28,352 nt of DNA from an uncultured Alistipes sp. (GTDB lineage: Bacteria; Bacteroidota; Bacteroidia; Bacteroidales; UBA932): positions 1 through 28,352 of the forward strand of contig CABMPD010000024.1 of assembly GCA_902388455.1 (NCBI GenBank), written 5' to 3'. Of this stretch, positions 6,798 through 15,664 are shown piece by piece. Position 1 is the first letter of the stretch. Each line of letters starts with the position of its first letter. The notes beneath the pieces are model-generated. The model saw nothing but the letters and a program-made list of their open reading frames with translations. It was not told the DNA's origin and did no database searches. The position numbers were made by a program, and so were the translations under genes.

Positions 6798-9160
6798 GAT
6801 ACATACGCTTTAACCGACATACCGTATTCTCCTCAGTGCTCAACGTCATAGGACTGACCCTCGCCCTGTCCGTGTTCCTGATACTGACGGTGCAGGTGAT
6901 GTACGACTGGAGATATGACAGATGCTATGCGGGGCATGAGGATATTTACAGGCTGGAATGCAGCGGCATGGCAGGTGAAAGGGCAGGTAACTACCTGGCG
7001 AGTTTTTCCCGGCCGATGATAGAGGAAATCAGAACCTCCCTGCCGCAGGCTGAGGCTGTGGGCACTTACCTCTACTATAAGGACAGAAGTGAGCCGATGA
7101 GGGAAGTGGGGAGCAACGGCTCCGGGGTATCCGTTTCCTTTGCGGACTGCGATTACGGTCTGCTGCGGGTCTTCCCCTTTGAATTTACCGAGGGGGATAC
7201 CTCCCTTTTCCGCACTCCCAATACGGCGGTCATTTCCGAGCAGGGGGCGGCCAGGCTTTTCGGCGGAGAGTCCCCTGTCGGCAAATACGTGGAGTTCGCC
7301 TCGTCGGACGTGCAGCGGTACGGAGCTGCGACGCGCTTCACTATTGTGGGGGTGTACAGGGATTTTCCCCAGAACTCCAGTGTGGACAAGGAGTTGCTCA
7401 TCAATCTCGGCAATTACGACTTGAACAATGGCAGCACGTGGGCATACGGCTGTTATATCCGGACGGCCGTGCCGCAGCAGGCCCTGCCGGTGCTGAAGGA
7501 CTACATGGAAAACTTTACGACAGGAGGCAATGACGTCATGGTCCGTCTTACCGGCCTGCACGATGCCTACTACATCCACGATGTGTCTCCCGACAACACC
7601 GCCAAGGGCAACCGTCCGATTACGGTAACGCTCTTCTCCATTTCTATCCTCATACTGCTGATAGCGGCTATTAATTTCATCAATTTTTCCATGGCTTCCG
7701 TGCCCTTCCGCATCAAGGCGCTCAATACCCGGAGGGTGCTCGGGGCGACGAGGGGATCTCTGGTCCTGCGTCAGCTCGGGTCGGCCCTTGCGCTGATGCT
7801 GCCGGCATTTGTCCTAAGCATAGGCGTGATGTCCGTGGCCGCGACCTCAGACCTCGCCTCGTACGTCTCAGGCTCGCTGCGGGTGCAGGACAATTGGGGC
7901 GTGCTGCTCATAACCCTTGCCGCATCAGTGCTTACCGCCCTGATTGCAGGTATTTTCCCGGCCCGCTACAGCACGTCCTTCAACCCGGCGATGGTACTCA
8001 AAGGCTCTTTCTCCCTCTCGGCCAAAGGGCGCAGTCTGCGCACCTCCTTGGTCGGGATTCAGTATCTCGTTTCGTTTGTTCTGGTCATCTGCGCCCTGTT
8101 CATCTCAGTGCAGGTCCGGTACATGAAGGGTTTCGACATGGGGTATGACCGGGAACAGGTGGTGGAGTTCCGTCTCTCCTACAGCATCGGACAGAAGCGG
8201 GAGACGCTCAAGGAGATGCTTCTGGAGAATCCGAATATCACCGATGTCACATTCTCCGGTTATTCCATGGCGCAGGAGACCAAGATGCCGTGGGGCCGCG
8301 TCATCAACGGAGAGTCCGCGCCGGTCGAGTGCCTTCCGGTGGACCGCAACTTCGCCTCCTTCTTCGGCCTTGAGCTGACGGAGGGCCGGGACTTTCTGCC
8401 TTCGGATGACAACAGTCCGGGAGGAACGATGATAGTCAATCAGAACTTCTTGAATTCGTATCCCTTCCTGAGGGTAGGGGCGACGTATCCAGGGCACAGG
8501 TCGGACGTGGAGGCACAGATAATCGGGGCCGTCCGGGACTTCAACTTCAAGCCGCTGCAGTACGGTATCAGCCCGTTCTGCCTGTACAATTTCGGCAGCA
8601 CTCCGTGGTGGCCCCTCCAGGTGGGATACGCCAAGGTCATGACCGGGGATATCCCGGCCACGTTCAGTTTCATCCGGAAGACGCTCAGAGAGCTGGATCC
8701 CTCCTTCAACACCGGGAGCATGGACGTGCGCTTCCTCGATGATGCGGTCGCCGGCCTCTACGCCCAGGAAGACAGGCTGGTCCGCATGATTACCACTGCC
8801 TCCTGGATTTCCCTGCTGATTTCCGTTATCGGAATTCTCGGCTTAGTGTACTTCGAGACGCAGTTCCGCCGCAAGGAGATAGCGGTCCGCCGCGTACACG
8901 GAGCCTCTGTGGGGGAGATACTGCTGATGCTCAACCGTTATTACCTGAAGATTACTGCGGTGTGCTTTGCCGTGGCGGTGCCCATAGCCTGGTTCATCAT
9001 CCGCCGGTGGGTCTCCTCATTTCCCTACCAGAGTCCCGTACCGGTGTGGATATTCCTCGTGGCGCTGGTGCTGGTGTCCCTGATTACGGCCGTTACTGTC
9101 ACGCTCCAGAGCCGGAGGGCCGCGCTGCGTAATCCGGTGGACTCGATTTCCTCGGAATAA
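6794..9160 (+). CDS. ABC transporter permease, FtsX/MacB type
   Basis: A 788-residue permease of the duplicated FtsX type common in Bacteroidota. One membrane helix near 13-36 is followed by a large extracytoplasmic MacB-PCD-like region. Three helices follow at about 277-300, 333-351 and 368-390; then a second unit with a helix at about 416-440, another extracytoplasmic region, and helices near 667-690, 716-740 and 750-775. The FtsX signatures ALNTRRVLGATRGSL and EIAVRRVHGASVGEI precede helices in each half. Such proteins act with a cytoplasmic ATPase in lipoprotein or peptide handling or stress sensing. No ATPase gene is nearby, so it must come from elsewhere. It overlaps the upstream gene by 4 nt. 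Confidence 0.92.
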   Translation: MRYIRFNRHTVFSSVLNVIGLTLALSVFLILTVQVMYDWRYDRCYAGHEDIYRLECSGMAGERAGNYLASFSRPMIEEIRTSLPQAEAVGTYLYYKDRSEPMREVGSNGSGVSVSFADCDYGLLRVFPFEFTEGDTSLFRTPNTAVISEQGAARLFGGESPVGKYVEFASSDVQRYGAATRFTIVGVYRDFPQNSSVDKELLINLGNYDLNNGSTWAYGCYIRTAVPQQALPVLKDYMENFTTGGNDVMVRLTGLHDAYYIHDVSPDNTAKGNRPITVTLFSISILILLIAAINFINFSMASVPFRIKALNTRRVLGATRGSLVLRQLGSALALMLPAFVLSIGVMSVAATSDLASYVSGSLRVQDNWGVLLITLAASVLTALIAGIFPARYSTSFNPAMVLKGSFSLSAKGRSLRTSLVGIQYLVSFVLVICALFISVQVRYMKGFDMGYDREQVVEFRLSYSIGQKRETLKEMLLENPNITDVTFSGYSMAQETKMPWGRVINGESAPVECLPVDRNFASFFGLELTEGRDFLPSDDNSPGGTMIVNQNFLNSYPFLRVGATYPGHRSDVEAQIIGAVRDFNFKPLQYGISPFCLYNFGSTPWWPLQVGYAKVMTGDIPATFSFIRKTLRELDPSFNTGSMDVRFLDDAVAGLYAQEDRLVRMITTASWISLLISVIGILGLVYFETQFRRKEIAVRRVHGASVGEILLMLNRYYLKITAVCFAVAVPIAWFIIRRWVSSFPYQSPVPVWIFLVALVLVSLITAVTVTLQSRRAALRNPVDSISSE

Positions 9161-9171
9161 TAAAAAATAAT

Positions 9172-9179
9172 TAACTTTG
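9172..9179 (+). promoter_or_regulatory. -7 promoter element for the cupin gene
   Basis: TAACTTTG matches TAnnTTTG and lies 25 nt before the ATG at 9205, just after the permease stop. No good -33 element is visible. It suggests the cupin gene is transcribed separately from the permease operon. Confidence 0.5.
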
Positions 9180-9204
9180 GGGCATCGCTGTAAAATGTTT
9201 GGAA

Positions 9205-9660
9205 ATGATGGATATGAGAACGGATGTAGAACCGATAACCGTCATCCGGGGCGAGATTTTCAATGACCGCCGCGGTACAATCCACTCGATGAACTCTTTT
9301 TCGTTCGAGGGAGTGGAACGGTATTATTTTATAAGGAATATAGATACAAGGATGGTGCGCGGATGGCACGGACATCAGTTTGAGCGGAAGTGGTTTCAGT
9401 GTGTGGCTGGGAGTTTTACGATGGCGTTCGTGGCTCCGGATGACTGGGACGCTCCGTCTAAGGACCTGAAGCCGGAGATTTACCGGATATCGGACCGCAG
9501 GAGTGAGATTATCTGCGTGCCGGCGGGATATGCCAACTGTCTGAGGGCGGAGGAGCCCGGCTCGGTGCTGATGGTGCTCTCGGGCAAGCGCTACCCCGAA
9601 TGTCTGGAAGACAGCTGGAGGTATCCGGCGGACTATTGGTTTGACTGGGCGGAGCTGTAG
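9205..9660 (+). CDS. WxcM/QdtA-like cupin (sugar-nucleotide ketoisomerase or epimerase family)
   Basis: About 151 residues of single-domain RmlC-like cupin fold. The segment IRNIDTRMVRGWHGHQFERKWFQCVAGSF carries the His-rich strand pattern of the WxcM/FdtA/QdtA group, and ICVPAGYANCLRAEEPGSVLMVLSG is the second cupin strand set. Relatives isomerise or epimerise dTDP-4-keto sugars for cell-surface polysaccharides. No other sugar-nucleotide gene is adjacent, so the substrate is unknown and some family members are not enzymes. In-frame ATGs at 9205, 9208 and 9214 are all possible starts, as is a TTG at 9199. It is a single-gene unit with its own promoter. Confidence 0.75.
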   Translation: MMDMRTDVEPITVIRGEIFNDRRGTIHSMNSFSFEGVERYYFIRNIDTRMVRGWHGHQFERKWFQCVAGSFTMAFVAPDDWDAPSKDLKPEIYRISDRRSEIICVPAGYANCLRAEEPGSVLMVLSGKRYPECLEDSWRYPADYWFDWAEL

Positions 9661-9695
9661 GACCGTAAGATTTTAGGAATTTGTGGAAAAATAAT

Positions 9696-9703
9696 TAAAT
9701 TTG
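9696..9703 (+). promoter_or_regulatory. -7 promoter element for the DPP IV gene
   Basis: TAAATTTG matches TAnnTTTG, 41 nt before the start at 9745. A TTTG at 9680-9683 is only 12 bases upstream, too close for a normal -33 element. Confidence 0.5.
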
Positions 9704-9744
9704 GGCTGCAAAATCGATTATTTAACCCAAATAGATCTGATCAA

Positions 9745-11832
9745 ATGAGAAAAATATTTTTAGCAGCCGCCGCTCTTCTTTCTGCTGCCGTGGGCTATGC
9801 CCAGGAGAGCGGGGAGAAGCAGAGTCTCACTCTGGAGCAGGTGGCACAGGGAATGCCCGAGGGCATCACAAGTCCTATTCCCATGCCTCTTGGATGGTAT
9901 GACAGGAGCAATCTTATTGTCTCTGAGAACCGCGAGCTGGGTCTTTACAACATAAAGACCGGGGAGACCTCGCCCTATCAGATGCCGGAGCCCAAGGTCC
10001 GGCCGGCCATCCTCGAGGAGCTGAGCAAGACCGTGGACAATCCCATGTTCTCGCCGGACTCCACGAAGATCGCCTACACCAAGGACAACAACCTCTACGT
10101 GATGGATGTGGCCACCGGCGAGCACACCGCGCTGACTACTGACGGTTCGGACCTGATCCTGAACGGCTGGTCCTCGTGGGTGTACTACGAGGAGATTCTC
10201 GGCAGGGCCACCCGCTACAAGGCCTTCTGGTGGTCACCGGACAGCAAGCGCCTGGCCTACTACAAGTTCGATGATACGAACGTGCCGATGTTCCCCATCT
10301 ACGACGCCAAGGGCAAGCACGGTACCCTGAACGAGACCCGCTACCCCAAGGCCGGGGACGAGAATCCCAAGGTGGAGATAGGCATGATCGATCTGACCAC
10401 GGGCGAGACCGTCTGGGCTGACTTCGACCGCGAGGACGACCAGTATTTCGGGACTCCGTTCTGGAGCGCTGAGTCGGACAAGTTCATGGTGCCCTGGATG
10501 CCGAGGGACCAGAACCATCTGATACTCTATGAGGTGTCTCCTTTCGACGGCTCCAAGAAGCCTCTGTACGAGGAGCATCAGAGGACCTGGATCGACTGGA
10601 TCGACGATATGGTCTTCACCGAGGACGGCTTCTATATGACCCGCGATTTCGACGGATGGGAGCAGATCTATTTCCAGCCCTTCGACGGATCGCAGTACAT
10701 CAAGCTCACCGAGGGCCGCAACTGGGGCACCCGCATCCTCAAGCTGGACGAGGACAAGGGTGTGCTCTTCTTCACCTCGAGGGCCGAGATATCCACCCGT
10801 TATGACGTCTACAGGCTGGATCTGAAGAAGCGCACCACCGAGCGCATCTCCTTCGGCGACTACAACTTCTCGGCAGTTCAGATTTCACCCGACAACAAGT
10901 ACTACGCTGCCCAGATATCCAATGTCTCTACACCCACCAAGACCGTCTTAGTGAAGATAGGAAGCGGCAAGAAGGCTCAGTACACCGTCCTCGGCGACTC
11001 CAAGGGCCCTGAGTACGACAACTATAAGCTGGCTGAGGCGCAGATGCTCTTCATCGAAGTGGACGGCTACACCCTCCCGGCCTCGATCCGTCTCCCGATA
11101 GACTTGGATACCAATAAGAAATATCCCGTCATCGTCTCTATGTACGGCGGTCCCAACTCCGGTACGGTCATGGATACATGGCAGGCTCCTTCCCGCAACA
11201 ACCAGCTCTGGGCCATAGAAGGCGTCATCCAGATATCGATCGACCACCGCGCCTCCGGCCACTGCGGCAAGGAGGGCGTCAACTACGTCTACCGCTCCCT
11301 CGGACAGACCGAACTGGCCGACTACATCGAGTGGGTGAAATATCTGAGGACCTTCCCCTACGTGGACGCTGAGAAGATCGGCATCACCGGATTCTCCTTC
11401 GGCGGCACGATGACCGTCCTGGCCCTGACCGACGGCGCCGACTACTTCCAGTACGGTATCGCCGGCGGAGGAGTGTACGACTGGCAGCTCTACGACACCC
11501 ATTATACCGAGAGGTACATGGATACTCCCGAGGACAATCCCGAGGGCTATGCCTTCACCCGTGTATGGGAACGTGCTGAAAAGTACCGCGGCGGCAAGGG
11601 CTCGATGCTCCGCATCACCCACGGAACTGCCGATGACAATGTCCACATGCAGAACACCCTCCAGCTCATCGACGCCCTCCAGAAGGCCGACAAGCAGTTT
11701 GAGCTGATGATCTACCCTGGCGGATATCACGGATACAGAGGCTATCAGGCCATTCACTCCTCCAACTCCGACCTGATCTTCTGGTACCGCTGGCTCCTCG
11801 GAAAGGATGCCCCTGAGTGCCTCCTGAGATAG
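9745..11832 (+). CDS. dpp4: Dipeptidyl peptidase IV (S9 family serine peptidase)
   Basis: A 695-residue exported peptidase with a signal peptide at about residues 1-20. The N-terminal part is a beta-propeller (for example FSPDSTKIAYTKDNNLYVMD). The double-glutamate motif WVYYEE (E149/E150) that binds the substrate N terminus in DPP IV is present. The C-terminal alpha/beta-hydrolase domain carries the triad Ser551 in GFSFGG, Asp630 in HGTADDNVH and His662 in GGYHGYRG. The family cleaves X-Pro or X-Ala dipeptides from peptide N termini in the periplasm or at the cell surface, feeding amino-acid use. The length is normal for bacterial DPP IV. The gene has its own promoter and a strong hairpin after the stop. 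Confidence 0.93.
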   Translation: MRKIFLAAAALLSAAVGYAQESGEKQSLTLEQVAQGMPEGITSPIPMPLGWYDRSNLIVSENRELGLYNIKTGETSPYQMPEPKVRPAILEELSKTVDNPMFSPDSTKIAYTKDNNLYVMDVATGEHTALTTDGSDLILNGWSSWVYYEEILGRATRYKAFWWSPDSKRLAYYKFDDTNVPMFPIYDAKGKHGTLNETRYPKAGDENPKVEIGMIDLTTGETVWADFDREDDQYFGTPFWSAESDKFMVPWMPRDQNHLILYEVSPFDGSKKPLYEEHQRTWIDWIDDMVFTEDGFYMTRDFDGWEQIYFQPFDGSQYIKLTEGRNWGTRILKLDEDKGVLFFTSRAEISTRYDVYRLDLKKRTTERISFGDYNFSAVQISPDNKYYAAQISNVSTPTKTVLVKIGSGKKAQYTVLGDSKGPEYDNYKLAEAQMLFIEVDGYTLPASIRLPIDLDTNKKYPVIVSMYGGPNSGTVMDTWQAPSRNNQLWAIEGVIQISIDHRASGHCGKEGVNYVYRSLGQTELADYIEWVKYLRTFPYVDAEKIGITGFSFGGTMTVLALTDGADYFQYGIAGGGVYDWQLYDTHYTERYMDTPEDNPEGYAFTRVWERAEKYRGGKGSMLRITHGTADDNVHMQNTLQLIDALQKADKQFELMIYPGGYHGYRGYQAIHSSNSDLIFWYRWLLGKDAPECLLR

Positions 11833-11858
11833 GACACGGGCCATAGGCAATTGCAGAC

Positions 11859-11915
11859 GGATTCCGTCATTCTCGCAACAGATGATTATGCGGGGATGGC
11901 GGAATCCCTATTTTT
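11859..11915 (+). terminator. Long hairpin terminator after the DPP IV gene
   Basis: Bases 11859-11877 pair with 11889-11907 over 19 positions with a few G:U pairs; the outer eight, GGATTCCG/CGGAATCC, are perfect. The loop is 11 nt. CTATTTTT follows. It separates the DPP IV gene from the heme operon. Confidence 0.7.
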
Positions 11916-11920
11916 GGCGA

Positions 11921-11951
11921 TTGTCCGGGGAGGGCGCGGACGGTAATTTTG
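11921..11951 (+). promoter_or_regulatory. Promoter of the heme (hmu) operon
   Basis: TAATTTTG at 11944-11951 matches TAnnTTTG, and TTG at 11921-11923 lies 20 bases upstream as a -33 element. A small inverted repeat GTCCG/CGGAC lies between the two (about 11923-11941). The leader to the ATG at 11988 would be about 30 nt. I looked for a Fur-type palindrome and found no convincing one. Confidence 0.6.
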
Positions 11952-11987
11952 CAGTGTCATTTGAAAGAATTATAAAAGATAAATAAA

Positions 11988-12821
11988 ATGAGACTGACAA
12001 AATTCATTCCCGTGGCCGTTATGGCGGCCCTCGCAGCCATGAGCTGCAACCCCGTAGAAGAGATTAAGCCCGCAACAGAGGTTGCCGGCACCTACACCGG
12101 CTGGTCGAAGGCTGAGTTCCAGTATTCTCCCACACCCATGGTGAGCGACGCGCAGACCCTGACCGTTACCGCAGAGGAAGGCGGTGAGACCGTCGCGGTC
12201 AGCTACACCTCTGACACCTGGGGCACATTCACCGTCACCGGCGCAGCGGTTACCGAATCTGACGGCACCTACACGGTGACCGGCAGCGGCAAGACCGTCA
12301 TGGGCATGTCCGCCGACTCCCAGAGTGAGTACGACTGCACCCTCTCGGCGACAGTAAAAAGCACAGAGGATTTCACTTTTACGTTTGACATTCCGGCAGT
12401 AATGGGCGGCCTGAAGATTACCGTACAGCCCGGCGAGGCCCCTGCAAGTCTGGTGCTCAGCGGCACATATACCGGTACTCTGAACATGTCCGTCATGGGC
12501 AGTGCCATGGATCCGGTAGAGAATGCGACAATGGTTCTCGATGTTGCGGACGACGGCAAGACAGTCCTCACCATCTCCAGCTTCGGCATGGGCATGATGA
12601 CATTAGAGGATATCACAGTGGACGTGACACTCACAGAGTCTGCTGACGGCACCTATGCTTTGGCGGCTGAGAGCATCGACACTATGGCCGGAGACATCAA
12701 CGTGACCGGCAGCCTTGCCGGAACAGTGGCGGCCGACGGCAGCAAGCTGACTGTCAGCGCAGAGATCAAACCCGGAGCCATGCCTATGACCATCAACGTG
12801 GAATTTGAAGGTTCTAAGTAA
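11988..12821 (+). CDS. Calycin-like lipoprotein, first gene of the heme operon
   Basis: A 277-residue lipoprotein with signal peptide and lipobox AAMSC (Cys20). The mature part seems to hold two related beta-barrel repeats, each starting GTYTG (about residues 34 and 158) and containing TESDGTY or TESADGTY. This matches the calycin-like domain found beside HmuY/TonB receptors in Bacteroides. The second half is rich in methionine (SVMGSAM, FGMGMM, GAMPMT). Acidic residues soon after the cysteine (NPVEEI) would fit surface display, which is inference. It directly abuts hmuY with no intergenic base, so a heme-capture role is likely but unproven. Confidence 0.8.
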   Translation: MRLTKFIPVAVMAALAAMSCNPVEEIKPATEVAGTYTGWSKAEFQYSPTPMVSDAQTLTVTAEEGGETVAVSYTSDTWGTFTVTGAAVTESDGTYTVTGSGKTVMGMSADSQSEYDCTLSATVKSTEDFTFTFDIPAVMGGLKITVQPGEAPASLVLSGTYTGTLNMSVMGSAMDPVENATMVLDVADDGKTVLTISSFGMGMMTLEDITVDVTLTESADGTYALAAESIDTMAGDINVTGSLAGTVAADGSKLTVSAEIKPGAMPMTINVEFEGSK

Positions 12822-13505
12822 ATGAAAAGAAACCCTAAGCCATTACTGATAATGTTGCAGGCGGGAGCGGCACTGCTGACGGCCGTGTCGCTCCCTTCGT
12901 GCAACGGGATATTCGAGGGCATCTACGATGAGCCTTCGGTTATCGATGAGTTCGGTTTTACGAAGGTGGAGCAGGCTACGTCCTCAGGAACAATTTACAT
13001 TGACGCGACTTCCTATACCCGTTGGAACTATCTGGATTTCGAGACATTTGCCCTGGATACCACTTTTATAGCAGAGGACGGTTCCGAGACTGGAGATGTG
13101 ACTGAAGGCTGGGACTTCGCCGTGCACCGCTACGATGTCAAGACCAACGGTGGCCGGGTCATCGAGACCTCCTTCACCTCGATAGACGCCCTGCTCGCAT
13201 CCGGTTCCATGCCCCAGGGCACCTGGGTAGAGGACATCTGGACCGAGGACCGCGTCACGATCGACATGTCCAGGATGATGGACGGCATCATTGTCTACGC
13301 CCCGTCTTGGTACAATCCGGAACTGTCCAAATGGCTCAATGTCGATACCTCCACCATGCCTCCCGTATACACGATGTCCGGCAAAGTCTATGTCCTGATA
13401 ACAGCGGATGGCAAAGCGGCGGCCATCCAGCTTATCAACTACATGAACGACAGTAAGGTCAAGGGCTTCATGACTATTGACTACGTATATCCTTTGGAAT
13501 TCTGA
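12822..13505 (+). CDS. hmuY: HmuY-family heme-binding lipoprotein
   Basis: A 227-residue lipoprotein with lipobox LPSC (Cys27). The HmuY fold is recognisable from SGTIYIDATSYTRWNYLDFETF (about 55-76), WDFAVHRYDVKTNGG (97-111) and the C-terminal KVYVLITADGKAAAIQLINY. HmuY proteins capture heme at the cell surface and hand it to HmuR. Porphyromonas HmuY uses two histidines, while Tannerella and Bacteroides homologues use two methionines. The only histidine here is His102, in a different place. Met149, Met152 or Met153 with Met179 or Met185 are candidate axial ligands. The start follows the previous stop directly and hmuR begins 2 nt after its own stop, so the genes are cotranscribed. Confidence 0.88.
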   Translation: MKRNPKPLLIMLQAGAALLTAVSLPSCNGIFEGIYDEPSVIDEFGFTKVEQATSSGTIYIDATSYTRWNYLDFETFALDTTFIAEDGSETGDVTEGWDFAVHRYDVKTNGGRVIETSFTSIDALLASGSMPQGTWVEDIWTEDRVTIDMSRMMDGIIVYAPSWYNPELSKWLNVDTSTMPPVYTMSGKVYVLITADGKAAAIQLINYMNDSKVKGFMTIDYVYPLEF

Positions 13506-13507
13506 CG

Positions 13508-15646
13508 ATGTTGAGACAAATGTTTCTGGCGGCGACTCTTATATTGATGTCGTGGACCGCATATGCGCAGAACCGTACTGTCTCCGGTGTGGTTGCAGAC
13601 AGGGACGGTATTCCTTTGGCCGGGGTCGATATAGTGGTAAAGGGCGATAACACCATATATACGGCAACAGGCGGTGACGGCCGCTACAGCATAACAGTTC
13701 CGGATGGGAAATCAGTGCTGTATTTTCATCTGCTGGGCTTCCTTTCCCAGGAGATCTCTTTGGCCGGGCATCCGGAGGATACTCTGAATGTGACTCTCGA
13801 ACAGGACTACATGAATCTGGAAACGGTGGTGGTCACCGGTACCCGCACCCCGCGCCTGCTCAAGAACAGCCCGATACTCACCCGTGTCATCACAGTGCAG
13901 GATATCGAGAGGGTGGACGCCCTCAACATCGGGGATCTGCTCGAGGCGGAGCTGCCCGGCATCGAGTTCTCCTACGCGATGGACCAGCAGGTGACCCTGA
14001 ACATGCAGGGCTTCGGCGGTAACTCGGTCCTCTTCCTCGTGGACGGGGAGCGCATAGCCGGCGAGACATTAGACAATATCGACTATAACCGTCTGAACCT
14101 GGACAATGTTCAGCGCGTGGAGATAATCAAGGGCGCGGCCTCCTCCCTCTACGGCTCCAATGCCGTGGGCGGGGTGGTCAATCTCATCAGCGCCGGGGCC
14201 ACGGAGCCCTGGTCTGTAAACGTCAACGCCCGCTACGGCGCCCACAACGAACAGCGCTACGGCGGCTCGGTGGGCTTCCAGGCCGGGAAGCTGAACAGCA
14301 TGACCAACGCCCAGTACACCAGCATAGACTCCTACGCCATGCCCTCGGAGGGCGACTACAACACCTTCTACGGCGGCTACAACTGGAGCGTCAAGGAACG
14401 TCTGCAGTACGAGCCGCTGGACGGCCTAAAATTCACTGCCCGCGCCGGCTACTTCTTCCGCGAGAGGGACCTGCAGAGCGATACCCGCGACCGCTACCGC
14501 GATTTCAGCGGCGGCCTCCGCGGGGAGTGGAACGTGGATGAACGCAACCGTGTGGAGCTCTCCTACGGCTTCGACCAGTACGACAAGAGCGATTACCTGC
14601 TCTTCAACAGCACCGACGTGCGCGACTACAGCAACGTCCAGCACACCGTCCGCGGCATCTACACCTACGATCTGACCGCCGACGGCCAGAGCACCATGAT
14701 AGTCGGAGGCGACTACATGCGCGACTACCTGATGTCCTACCAGTTCGAGGAAGGCGGCTACTACATCCAGCACACCGCGGACGTCTTCGCCCAGGTGGAG
14801 ACCAATATCAACGAGCACTGGAATCTCATCGGAGGCATGCGCTACGACTTCTTCTCCCAGAAGCGGCTCAGCCATTTCTCCCCCAAGCTCAGTGTGATGT
14901 ACCGCACCGGAGGCTGGTCCTTCCGAGGTTCCTATTCCGGCGGCTTCCGGGCCCCGACCCTCAAGGAGATGTACATGTCATTCGACATGGCCAGCATCTT
15001 CATGATCTACGGCAACCCGGACCTTGAGCCTGAATCCAGCGAGAACCTCAATGTCTCGGCAGAGTACAACTGGAAATACCTTTCCGCCTCTGTCTCCGGC
15101 TTCTACAACTTCGTGGACAACCGTATCACCACCGTCTGGAACGAAGAGCTCGGCGGCATGATGTACACCAATATGAGTCCCCTGCAGGTGCGCGGAGTGG
15201 ACGTATCCGTCTCGACCCGCCTGCCCTTCGGTCTAGGTGCCCGGCTGGCCTACACCTTTACCGACGAGGCCATACGCGCCGGCGAACCCCTGCTCTCGCA
15301 GACCCGCCCCCATTCGGCCACAGCCCGTATCGAGTACGGCAGGTCCTGGAAGAACTACGGCTTCAATGTGGCTCTCAGCGGCCGCGTCCTCTCCGCCGTG
15401 ACCACCGAGGTCTACACCTCCGCCACCAACTACGAGGACACCGAGACCCAGACCTATCCGGCATACACGATATGGAAGCTGACCGTCTCCCAGGACATCT
15501 GGCGGGGCATACAGCTCAACGTGATAGTGGACAACCTCTTCAACTACCGGCCCGACTATTACTACAGCAGCACTCCGAGCACCATCGGCACAACGGCCGC
15601 AGTCTCCCTTTCGATGAATATCGAGGAGTTTTTCAATAAAAAATAG
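13508..15646 (+). CDS. hmuR: TonB-dependent heme receptor HmuR
   Basis: A 712-residue outer-membrane receptor. Signal peptide at about 1-20, then a carboxypeptidase-regulatory-like domain (VSGVVADRDGIPLAGVDIVVKG onward, about 25-95), a TonB-box-like segment ETVVVTGTR (about 110), a plug domain ending in GAASSLYGSNAVGGVVNL, and a 22-strand-type barrel. The heme-receptor motifs FRAP (480-483) and NPDL (503-506) are present with the spacing seen in HmuR and other hemoglobin/heme receptors. It imports heme with TonB-ExbB-ExbD energy after delivery by HmuY. It lies 2 nt after hmuY and 18 nt before hmuS. Confidence 0.93.
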   Translation: MLRQMFLAATLILMSWTAYAQNRTVSGVVADRDGIPLAGVDIVVKGDNTIYTATGGDGRYSITVPDGKSVLYFHLLGFLSQEISLAGHPEDTLNVTLEQDYMNLETVVVTGTRTPRLLKNSPILTRVITVQDIERVDALNIGDLLEAELPGIEFSYAMDQQVTLNMQGFGGNSVLFLVDGERIAGETLDNIDYNRLNLDNVQRVEIIKGAASSLYGSNAVGGVVNLISAGATEPWSVNVNARYGAHNEQRYGGSVGFQAGKLNSMTNAQYTSIDSYAMPSEGDYNTFYGGYNWSVKERLQYEPLDGLKFTARAGYFFRERDLQSDTRDRYRDFSGGLRGEWNVDERNRVELSYGFDQYDKSDYLLFNSTDVRDYSNVQHTVRGIYTYDLTADGQSTMIVGGDYMRDYLMSYQFEEGGYYIQHTADVFAQVETNINEHWNLIGGMRYDFFSQKRLSHFSPKLSVMYRTGGWSFRGSYSGGFRAPTLKEMYMSFDMASIFMIYGNPDLEPESSENLNVSAEYNWKYLSASVSGFYNFVDNRITTVWNEELGGMMYTNMSPLQVRGVDVSVSTRLPFGLGARLAYTFTDEAIRAGEPLLSQTRPHSATARIEYGRSWKNYGFNVALSGRVLSAVTTEVYTSATNYEDTETQTYPAYTIWKLTVSQDIWRGIQLNVIVDNLFNYRPDYYYSSTPSTIGTTAAVSLSMNIEEFFNKK

Positions 15647-15664
15647 AAAATATAAAAACGCAGC

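Noticed and set aside
11831..11987. Fur box before the heme operon
   Set aside because: Searched by eye for a GATAATGATAATCATTATC-like palindrome; only scattered AT-rich matches were seen.
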